Below, piece after piece: positions 48,449-54,827 of a stretch of 64,000 nucleotides of DNA. Position 1 is the first letter of the stretch, and every line of letters starts with the position of its first letter. Below the pieces are notes generated by a model that saw nothing but the letters and a program-made list of their open reading frames with translations, searched no databases and was not told the DNA's origin. Origin of the DNA: Embleya scabrispora (GTDB taxonomy: Bacteria > Actinomycetota > Actinomycetes > Streptomycetales > Streptomycetaceae); NCBI RefSeq assembly GCF_002024165.1, contig NZ_MWQN01000001.1, positions 6,572,001 to 6,636,000 of the forward strand, read 5' to 3'. The translations under genes were made by a program, and so were the position numbers.

Positions 48449-49264
48449 TTGTCCGAGCAGGACTGGGCGCCCACCGGGATCGACATCAGTCGTCCCCACC
48501 CCGCCCGTGTGTACGACTACCACATCGGCGGCAAGACCAACTACCCGGTCGATCGTGAGCTTGCCGAACGGTTCATCGCGGTCGCCCCGCAGACCTCGGT
48601 CACCGCCCTCGACAACCGGGCCTTCCTCGGGCGCGCGGTCCGCTACGCGGCCGAGCAGGGCATCGACCAGTTCCTCGACATCGGCACCGGGATCCCCGCG
48701 CCGGGCAACACGCACGAGGTGGCCCAGGAGATCGTGCCCTCGGCCCGGGTGGCCTACGTGGACAACGACCCGATCGTGCTCGCGCACGCCCGCGCGTTGA
48801 TGCCCGCCACCGATCGGGGCCGGACCACGTTCACCATGGGCGACGTGCGCGAGCCGGAGAAGATCCTGGCCGCCCCCGAGGTGCGCGAGGTGATCGACTT
48901 CGACCGCCCCGTGGGGCTGCTCCTGGTGGCGATCCTGCACTACGTGGCGGACGCCGAGGACCCGGCGGGCATCGTGAACCGACTGCTCGACGCGGTGCCT
49001 TCGGGCAGCCTGCTGATCGCCTCGCACACCACGTCGGACTTCCTGCCGCCGATCTCGGCGGAACGAGTGCTGGAAATCAACGACGACGCCGAATTCATGC
49101 TGCCCCGCCCACACGCCACCATCGCGAGCTACCTGACCGGCGTCGACCTGGTCGAACCCGGCCTGGTCCAGGCCCCGTTGTGGCGCCCGGAGGAAGGTAC
49201 CGACCTTTCCCCCGAGCGCCTGTCCCAGTCCTGGATCTACACCGCGGTCGGCCGCAAGGCGTAA
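48449..49264 (+). CDS. DUF574 family SAM-dependent methyltransferase
   Basis: 271-residue protein of a family greatly expanded in streptomycetes. The diagnostic start DISRPHPARVYDYHIGGKTNYPVDRELAERF is at about 10-40, the SAM loop FLDIGTGIPAPGNTHEVAQ near 76-94, and YVDNDPIVLAHARALM follows as the ribose contact. The function of DUF574 enzymes is not established. TTG 48449 is the only start that keeps the family N-terminus, with GAGGGG upstream. Confidence 0.9.
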   Translation: MSEQDWAPTGIDISRPHPARVYDYHIGGKTNYPVDRELAERFIAVAPQTSVTALDNRAFLGRAVRYAAEQGIDQFLDIGTGIPAPGNTHEVAQEIVPSARVAYVDNDPIVLAHARALMPATDRGRTTFTMGDVREPEKILAAPEVREVIDFDRPVGLLLVAILHYVADAEDPAGIVNRLLDAVPSGSLLIASHTTSDFLPPISAERVLEINDDAEFMLPRPHATIASYLTGVDLVEPGLVQAPLWRPEEGTDLSPERLSQSWIYTAVGRKA

Positions 49265-49351
49265 CCGCCGCGCGCTGTGCGCTGCGCGCCAACCGGGTGC
49301 GAACAGCCCCGACCCCTGATGCCCGGGGCCGGGGCCGGGGCTGCCACGGTG

Positions 49352-50461
49352 CTAGGTGGTCGGCGCCGGTCCGATCTCCACTCTGCCGCCGCCGGGTTCG
49401 TCGAGCCATGCCCACTGGTCGTCACCGGTCACGGTGACCCCGTGCCGTTCGCGTGGCGGCTCGCCCTGATCGCGCCACGCCGCGTAGGCGGCTTCGATCT
49501 CCGCCCACAGGTCACGTGGCCCGTGCTCGTTCACCTCGTAGGTGTCCACGCCGGGTTTGTAGTCGATGGCTGCCCATGACGTTCCGTCGGCGTACCAGAC
49601 CGTGAACTGTTCGGCTCTGTCGCCCGATCCGAAGAACGTGCGGTGCTCCACCTCGGGCAGCCGCAACCCGATCGCGAAGTCGGCGTGCTCCTCCCGGATG
49701 GGTCGCGGATCCGTCGTGGTGTGTCGCACCCGGGCCGTGTCCGGGTCCGCGATGACGTCGCCCACCAATCTGCGGTCCTCGAACCGGCGGCGCTGCGACC
49801 GGGCGAACATGAACGCGGCGTTGCCGACGAACCGGCCGCTTGCCGTGCCGTCGCCCGCGACGACCAACCGCAACAGCGAGCTGTTGTTGTACGGCGTGCC
49901 CCAGGGCGTCACGATCACCCCACCGGGGCGTACCTGCTCCACCCACTCGTACGGCACGCGTTGAACCGCCATGGTCGCGATGAGGCGGTCGTACGGCGCA
50001 CCTTCCTTGTGCCCCCGCAATCCGTCGCCGACGATCAGCGTCGGTTCGAAGTCACGGGCGGACAGGGACTCTCGGGCTCGGCTTGCGACGGTCGGGTCCA
50101 CCTCGATGGATGTCACCCGACCGTGCGTCAGTGCCGTGGCCAACAGCGCTGTCGACCATCCGGTTCCCGTGCCGATTTCGAGCACGTTGTGATCGGTGTG
50201 CGGATCGAGCCGTTCGAGCATGAGCCGAACCAGGAACGGCATCGACACGGACGACGTGGGGATCATGTGGCCGGCGTCGGTCCCGTCGTCCACCTGGGTA
50301 ACGAGGGGGATGTCCGCCGCTACGGCTTCCTCCCATGCGTTTGGGTCGGTGCCGCGGTCGATCCGTGCGTCGTCATCGCCCGCCCACACCACGTCGGGGA
50401 CGTAGGGGCGACGGGGTGTGTCCGCGAACACGCGATCCCACAGGGGGCGAGTGTCCGTCAC
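49352..50461 (-). CDS. PIMT-like O-methyltransferase, RiPP-associated type (imiditide-like)
   Basis: 369-residue SAM enzyme related to protein L-isoaspartyl methyltransferase. It has PDVVWAGDDDARIDRGTDP and VTQVDDGTDAGHMIPTSSVSMP (PIMT active-site region, about 54-75), the SAM motif VLEIGTGTGWSTALLA (93-108), and PYDRLIATMAVQRVPYEWVEQVRPGG. Beyond the PIMT core it carries a C-terminal extension ending in HGVTVTGDDQWAWLDEPGG (about 340-358), of the kind seen in PIMT homologues of peptide-modification clusters. GTG 50461 overlaps the stop of a 43-residue peptide gene as GTGA. The likely reaction is methyl esterification of Asp in that peptide, followed by aspartimide formation. Confidence 0.8.
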   Translation of the reverse strand: MTDTRPLWDRVFADTPRRPYVPDVVWAGDDDARIDRGTDPNAWEEAVAADIPLVTQVDDGTDAGHMIPTSSVSMPFLVRLMLERLDPHTDHNVLEIGTGTGWSTALLATALTHGRVTSIEVDPTVASRARESLSARDFEPTLIVGDGLRGHKEGAPYDRLIATMAVQRVPYEWVEQVRPGGVIVTPWGTPYNNSSLLRLVVAGDGTASGRFVGNAAFMFARSQRRRFEDRRLVGDVIADPDTARVRHTTTDPRPIREEHADFAIGLRLPEVEHRTFFGSGDRAEQFTVWYADGTSWAAIDYKPGVDTYEVNEHGPRDLWAEIEAAYAAWRDQGEPPRERHGVTVTGDDQWAWLDEPGGGRVEIGPAPTT

Positions 50462-50589
50462 TCGTCCTTGTCCTTCGGGTCGGTGGGGTCGTTCGACGGG
50501 ATCGGCTTGTCCTTCGGCCATCGGCCGTCCTTGTCACGATGGGGGGTCTTGCCGTCCCCGTCGTTGCCGGGCCTTCCGTGCTCAGCCAT
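50458..50589 (-). CDS. 43-residue Asp/Lys/Arg-rich peptide, candidate aspartimide (imiditide) precursor
   Basis: A well-formed small gene: GGGAGG lies seven bases before ATG 50589, and its TGA overlaps the methyltransferase GTG. The product has 9 Asp, 2 Glu and 9 Lys/Arg in 43 residues, a single Trp (W24), no Cys and no hydrophobic helix. Three Asp-Gly pairs (D10, D12, D21) are the sequence context most prone to aspartimide formation; the end is NDPTDPKDKDE. High charge and coupling to a PIMT homologue fit the imiditide precursor type. It may instead be a small charged protein of other use. Confidence 0.65.
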   Translation of the reverse strand: MAEHGRPGNDGDGKTPHRDKDGRWPKDKPIPSNDPTDPKDKDE

Positions 50590-50687
50590 CGTCGTACCTC
50601 CCGAGGTGTCGAGTCGGTACCCATGCTGTGCCTGCCCGGCGGCCGCAGGAGGCCGAATACCCGAAAGTGTTGGGTTTGTTCGGCTTG

Positions 50688-50719
50688 GTGCCCGCCCGCC
50701 GGAGGCGGTGGGCGGGCAC
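50688..50719 (-). terminator. Stem-loop between phage-like gene and peptide gene
   Basis: GTGCCCGCCC (50688-50697) pairs perfectly with GGGCGGGCAC (50710-50719). It separates the 50751 gene from the downstream peptide/methyltransferase pair, which therefore likely has its own promoter in 50590-50687. Confidence 0.6.
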
Positions 50720-50750
50720 CGGGACTCGATGGGACTTGGGTGCGGGGGAG

Positions 50751-51272
50751 TCAGCGGGACGGGGACGGCGGGAGGGTGTCCTCCACCGCGGCTACCAGGG
50801 CGCGCAGGAGTGGGGTTTCGTCGATCCAGGCGACCGCGTCGCCGCGGCGACGCGGGTCTGCGTCGGCGCGGATCGCCGCCGCGTTGCGTTGGAGCCAGGC
50901 GGCGGCGTTGGCGCAGTGGTACGGGTGCATGTCGGCGATCTCCAGCACGTCGCCGCCCGCGGTGGTCCAGGTCAGCTCCTGGTTCAAGAGCGCGGCCCAC
51001 GCGCCCTTGCGGTGCCGGCCGCGGGCGATCAGCGCCTGGCGGCCGGCGCGGGTGATGCCCATGTTCCGGCCGCGCAGCGGTACTTCGGTGCCGAGGCGGA
51101 CCAGTCGGCCGCGCTGGAGGGTGGCCAGGGTGCGCAGCGAGATGCCGGGTGCGCCGGGCCGCCCGCCGTCGGGGTGGGTGCGCACGGTCTTGGTGTCGAT
51201 CCGGGTCAGGGCCCGGCGCACGGTCGCGGGTTTCACGGGGGTCAGCCGGGTCATGGTGTTGATCGTGGACAT
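50751..51272 (-). CDS. Hypothetical protein with helix-turn-helix-like middle
   Basis: 173 residues. The start TPVKPATVRRALTRIDTKTVRTHPDG is basic, followed by SLRTLATLQRGRLVRL and GITRAGRQALIARGRHRKGA, which resemble a winged-helix segment. The C-terminal half has GDVLEIADMHPYHCANAAAWLQRNAAAIR, similar to small helical proteins of actinophages. I cannot name a family. ATG 51272 follows the 12-bp palindrome GGAGGATCCTCC, which contains its ribosome site. Confidence 0.55.
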   Translation of the reverse strand: MSTINTMTRLTPVKPATVRRALTRIDTKTVRTHPDGGRPGAPGISLRTLATLQRGRLVRLGTEVPLRGRNMGITRAGRQALIARGRHRKGAWAALLNQELTWTTAGGDVLEIADMHPYHCANAAAWLQRNAAAIRADADPRRRGDAVAWIDETPLLRALVAAVEDTLPPSPSR

Positions 51273-51427
51273 GGAGGATCCTCCTCTGCGTCGAGCCGCG
51301 GCGGGTCGGCCGCGGTGGCGCTCAACCCATGTGTCGAGCATCCCATCCGGCACCGACACCGGGCCCGCTGCGACCTGCGCGTATGTGGGGCCAAGTCCGG
51401 CTTGTGGGACGGGAGTTACCGCCGGGG

Positions 51428-52801
51428 TCAGGTGGGTTGCCAGAGCGGTTCGGCGGAGCCCCACGGGGTCGGCGGGTGCGGCCGGGCGGCGGGCAGGCCC
51501 GGGAGTTCGAACGGCGGCCGCGCGTGGACGAGTCGACCGATCGCGGTGTCGGTTACGCCGAGGTGCGGCGCCGGGTCGAAGGGTTCGGCGACCTCGGGTT
51601 CGCCGGGCGCGTACCCGGACATCAGCCAGTGCGCGGTCCGGGCGAGGGCGAGGTCGATCCGGCTGCCCCGATGGCTCGCCCGACGCACGCTCAGCGCGCG
51701 CAGCACCGCCGCCGCGAGCAGGTAGCCGGTGGCCCGGTCGAGCACCTGGGTGGGCAGTGCGCCCGGGTTCGGGTCCTCGCCCGCCTCGATCCGGGCGATC
51801 CCGCACGCGCCCTGGACCAGGCTGTCGAAGCCGCGCCGGTTCACCCATGGGCCGGGCCCCCAGGCGTTGAACGCGGCGGTGATCAGGCCGGGGTGTCGGG
51901 CGGCCAGGGTGTCGTGGTCCAGGCCGAGCGCGGCCATCGCGTCGGTGCGGTATCCGGTGATCACCACGTGTGCGCCGGCGAGCAGTTCGTCGAAGCGGGC
52001 CCGGTCGCCGCGCTCGCGCAGGTCGAGCAGCGTGGAGCGTTTGCCGAACGCGTTGTCCCAGTATTCGCCCGGGTTCTCCGGCAGGTGCGGGGAGTCCACG
52101 CGCAGGACGTCGGCCCCGAGGTGGGCGAGGGTACGGGTGCCGGTGGGGCCGGCGAGGACCCGGGTGAGGTCGAGTACGCGGACCCCGGCGGCGGGCGCGG
52201 CCGCGGGCCCGACGCACCAGGGGTCGCCGACGTCGGTGGGGGAGAGGTCGAGCAGCGGCAGGGCGGCCGTCGCGGCGCCCTGCGGGTGGGCGGCCCACTC
52301 GGCGGGTGTACGCACCGCGAAGCCCAACGCGCCGTGTGCCGCGAGCAGTTCCTCGATCTCGGCGCCGGTGCGCTCGGCCAGGGCCTCGATCGCCGCCGCC
52401 GGAGTGTCCACGCCGAGCGCGGCGAACGCGGCCGCGCGGTGGTGCGGGTAGTTCCCGTGCAGGCGCACCCAGCCGTCGGCGCAGCGGTGGAAGCGGGAGA
52501 GCGGGTGCATCGACACCAGCGGTTGCCCGGCCAGGCGCAGATGGCGGTCGCTGCCCACCGCGACGGCCGCGGCCCGGCTGTCCAGGACCACCGGTGCGGG
52601 GTCGGATCCGCCGCGGGCGACGGCGAGTTCGCGGGCGGCCAGGGCGGCGGCGCCGATCGAGGCCTGGGCGAGCGCGGTCACCGGCAGCGCGGAGGACAGC
52701 GTGTGCGCGGGGCCGGTGAAGATGATGTGCGCGCGGTCGGCGGGGTCGCCGCCGAGGGCGCGCCAGGCCTGGTCGAGGAGTTGCGCGGGGGTGCTACGCA
52801 T
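51428..52801 (-). CDS. CoA transferase family III (CaiB/BaiF)
   Basis: 457-residue family III CoA-transferase. The N-terminal half carries PLVSMHPLSRFHRCADGWVRLHGNYPHHRAA and the C-terminal half the conserved GVRVLDLTRVLAGPTGTRTLAHLGADVLRVDSP (about 210-242). FGKRSTLLDLRERGDRARFDELLAGAHVVITGYR and GLITAAFNAWGPGPWVNRRGFDSLVQGACGIA follow. It moves CoA between carboxylic acids, for example in carnitine, bile-acid or branched acid activation. The order looks like two partial CaiB modules, as in the longer actinobacterial members. Acyl-CoA genes follow at 53381 and 54287. Confidence 0.85.
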   Translation of the reverse strand: MRSTPAQLLDQAWRALGGDPADRAHIIFTGPAHTLSSALPVTALAQASIGAAALAARELAVARGGSDPAPVVLDSRAAAVAVGSDRHLRLAGQPLVSMHPLSRFHRCADGWVRLHGNYPHHRAAAFAALGVDTPAAAIEALAERTGAEIEELLAAHGALGFAVRTPAEWAAHPQGAATAALPLLDLSPTDVGDPWCVGPAAAPAAGVRVLDLTRVLAGPTGTRTLAHLGADVLRVDSPHLPENPGEYWDNAFGKRSTLLDLRERGDRARFDELLAGAHVVITGYRTDAMAALGLDHDTLAARHPGLITAAFNAWGPGPWVNRRGFDSLVQGACGIARIEAGEDPNPGALPTQVLDRATGYLLAAAVLRALSVRRASHRGSRIDLALARTAHWLMSGYAPGEPEVAEPFDPAPHLGVTDTAIGRLVHARPPFELPGLPAARPHPPTPWGSAEPLWQPT

Positions 52802-52983
52802 CGAGACCTCACAGTTCGGCGAACCTCACAGCCCTGGGTTGCCTGTTCGAGGCGTCCCGAGGGCAAACTAGCGGGTCGGCGATCTCCGAGCGTGGCCGCG
52901 TCCGCACTGTGGGCGGCCGAGCAAACCTTTGGTCACTCGTTTGTGTAGGGGTTGTGCGGTTTGCCCCCTGGGGGTGGACCGTA

Positions 52984-52996
52984 TTCGAGACTCGAA
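52984..52996. promoter_or_regulatory. Inverted repeat TTCGA-GAC-TCGAA before HTH gene
   Basis: It lies two bases before ATG 52999, where a bound protein would block translation or transcription; it could be autoregulatory. Confidence 0.35.
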
Positions 52997-52998
52997 GC

Positions 52999-53358
52999 AT
53001 GAGGCGGATCTGGGGTGGGGACGGCGATTCGGGGCTCGGGTCCCACGACGCCCTGCTCAAGGACGCCCGGTTGAGTGTGTCGGCCCGCGGTCTGGCCGTG
53101 TATCTGTTGCTGTTGCCCGACGGGGCCCGGCCCGATCCCCGGGTGCTGGGTTCGCGGCCGGGACAGAGCGTGGCGTCGATCGCGGGCTGTCTGGACGAGT
53201 TGGCCGAGGCGGGCTATCTGACCCGGTCCGCCGCGGGGCGCGACGCGCACGGGGGGCTGCTGGAGCAGGTGCGGCTCGCGGCGAATCCGGGCGAGCACGC
53301 GGCGGCGGCCGGCCGGGTGTTCCGGTGGCCGGTGCCGGGCCCGGCCGGGGCCGGGTGA
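52999..53358 (+). CDS. Small winged-helix-like DNA-binding protein, hypothetical
   Basis: 119 residues. A pattern typical of actinomycete helix-turn-helix proteins is visible: ALLKDARLSVSARGLAVYLLLLPDG (about 18-42), then GSRPGQSVASIAGCLDELAEAGYLTRSAAG (about 51-80), with the recognition helix in ASIAGCLDELAEAGYL. The end is Ala/Gly/Pro-rich. ATG 52999 has no strong ribosome site. Function and partners are unknown. Confidence 0.55.
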   Translation: MRRIWGGDGDSGLGSHDALLKDARLSVSARGLAVYLLLLPDGARPDPRVLGSRPGQSVASIAGCLDELAEAGYLTRSAAGRDAHGGLLEQVRLAANPGEHAAAAGRVFRWPVPGPAGAG

Positions 53359-53380
53359 GGCGCGGGTCGTCGTTTGCGGC

Positions 53381-54187
53381 TCACATGTCCCGCCATACGG
53401 GCGCGCGGCGTTCGCGGAAGGCGACGGCGGCCTCGGTCATGTTGCCGGTGAAGGTGCCCAGGACCTGGGTGCGGTTCTCCAGTTCGATCTGTTGGCGCAG
53501 CGAGGCGGCGCCGATTCCGGACCACAGGCCCTTCTTGGTCATCCAGACGCCGTATTCGCTGTTGGTCGCGATCGCGCGGGCCAGGTCGAGGGCGGCGGAC
53601 ACGTGTGCGCCCGCCTCGGTGCGGGCGTTGAGCAGGCCGTACCGGTCCGCCTCGGCGGCGTCGAAGTGGCGTCCGGTGAGCATCAGTTCGGCGGCCCGGG
53701 TGGGGCCGACCAGGCGCGGGAGCAGGTAGCTGGTGCCGACGTCGGCGGAGGACAGGCCGACCTTGATGAACACCGAGCCGAAGCGGGCGCTCGCGTCCGC
53801 CACGCGCAGGTCGCAGGCCAGTGCCAGGGCCAGTCCGCCGCCCACCGCCGCGCCGTGCACGGCCGCGATCACCGGCTTCTCGCACTCGTGGACGGCCAGG
53901 ATCAGCTCGGACAGGTGTTCCTGCGAGCGGTAGACGTGTCCGACCGGGCCGCGGTCCTCGGCGTCGGGCGCGTGGTCGGGGTCGCCCGACAGGTCGGCGC
54001 CCGAGCAGAAGCCGCGCCCCTCGCCGGTCAGCACGATCGCGCGGATCCCGCGCTCGCGGTGCAGCGTGCCGAACGCCGTCTTCAGGTCCGCGACCATGGT
54101 CGCGGACAGGGCGTTGAGGCGGTCCGGGCGATTCAGGCGGACCACGGCGAGGCGGGGTTCGGGGTATTCGACGCGCACGTATTTCAT
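53381..54187 (-). CDS. Enoyl-CoA hydratase/isomerase family protein lacking the usual glutamates
   Basis: 268-residue crotonase-fold protein. The oxyanion loop GEGRGFCSGADL (about 55-66) and VHGAAVGGGLALALACDL (about 108-125) are present. However, the Glu of GGGxExA is Ala and the Glu of the second site (PEI in hydratases) is Phe in SVFIKVGLSSADVG. An Asp in SSADVGTSYLLPRLVG is kept, as in dienoyl-CoA isomerase-like members. Hydratase activity is therefore unlikely; an isomerase, or an acyl-CoA binding role, fits better. ATG 54187. Confidence 0.85.
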   Translation of the reverse strand: MKYVRVEYPEPRLAVVRLNRPDRLNALSATMVADLKTAFGTLHRERGIRAIVLTGEGRGFCSGADLSGDPDHAPDAEDRGPVGHVYRSQEHLSELILAVHECEKPVIAAVHGAAVGGGLALALACDLRVADASARFGSVFIKVGLSSADVGTSYLLPRLVGPTRAAELMLTGRHFDAAEADRYGLLNARTEAGAHVSAALDLARAIATNSEYGVWMTKKGLWSGIGAASLRQQIELENRTQVLGTFTGNMTEAAVAFRERRAPVWRDM

Positions 54188-54195
54188 GTGACTCA

Positions 54196-54210
54196 GTCAA
54201 ACAGATTGAC
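54196..54210. promoter_or_regulatory. Palindrome GTCAA-ACAGA-TTGAC upstream of crotonase gene
   Basis: Perfect 5-bp arms with 5-bp spacer, nine bases before the crotonase ATG. It has the same geometry as the CTGAC-N5-GTCAG sites but different arms. Confidence 0.45.
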
Positions 54211-54273
54211 CCGGTGAAGGAAATGCCCGCACCTCGGGCGCGAGGCGCCGTCCCGGGTGAAGTTACCTGCGGG

Positions 54274-54289
54274 TAGCATCGCGCCCATG
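54274..54289 (+). promoter_or_regulatory. Leaderless promoter -10 (TAGCAT) of the thioesterase gene
   Basis: TAGCAT at 54274-54279 is seven bases before ATG 54287; no Shine-Dalgarno sequence. Confidence 0.5.
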
Positions 54290-54751
54290 AGCGAATCGAC
54301 GATCGACTTCGATGCCGTCGCCGAGGGCCTGCGCGCCTCGGTGCCCTTCGTACGCACCCTCGGCCTGGAGTTCGTGGAACTCGCCGCCGACCGGGCGGTG
54401 CTGCGCCTGCCGGACGAGCCCGCGCACCACAACCACATCGGCGGCCCGCACGCGGGCGCGATGTTCACCCTCGCCGAGTCCGCCTCCGGCGCCATCGTGA
54501 TCGCCGCGTTCGGCGACCAATTGGCCCGGGCCACCCCGCTCGCGGTGGACTCCACCATCCGCTACCTCAAGGTCGCGCGCGGCCCGGTGCTGGCCGAGGC
54601 CCGGCTGGGCCGGCCCGCCGCCGAGGTGATCGCCGAACTGGACGCGGGCACCCGGCCCGAGTTCGTGGTGGCGATCACCATTCGGGACGAGGCGGGCGTG
54701 ACCACCGCGGAGATGACCGTCACCTGGACGCTGCGTCCCCATCGCGCGTAA
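54287..54751 (+). CDS. PaaI/DUF4442-type hot-dog thioesterase
   Basis: 154-residue single hot-dog protein. HHNHIGGPHAGAMFTLAESASGAIVIAAFG (about 46-75) matches the central helix of PaaI/YiiD-type thioesterases, and the strand VDSTIRYLKVARGPVLAEARLG follows. Likely hydrolyses acyl-CoA. It is divergent from the crotonase gene with 99 bp between, so the two may answer to one regulator. Confidence 0.8.
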   Translation: MSESTIDFDAVAEGLRASVPFVRTLGLEFVELAADRAVLRLPDEPAHHNHIGGPHAGAMFTLAESASGAIVIAAFGDQLARATPLAVDSTIRYLKVARGPVLAEARLGRPAAEVIAELDAGTRPEFVVAITIRDEAGVTTAEMTVTWTLRPHRA

Positions 54752-54827
54752 GTCCCGCACACTCGGGCAGGCAAGGCCCCGTACCCGGTCGGGAAGATCC
54801 CGATCACGTGCTTGCTTCGGGTTGGTG

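Noticed and set aside
49352-50461. Annotation as a housekeeping protein L-isoaspartyl repair methyltransferase
   Set aside because: The C-terminal extension, the large size and translational coupling to a small charged peptide gene fit a peptide-modifying enzyme better; repair activity is not strictly excluded.
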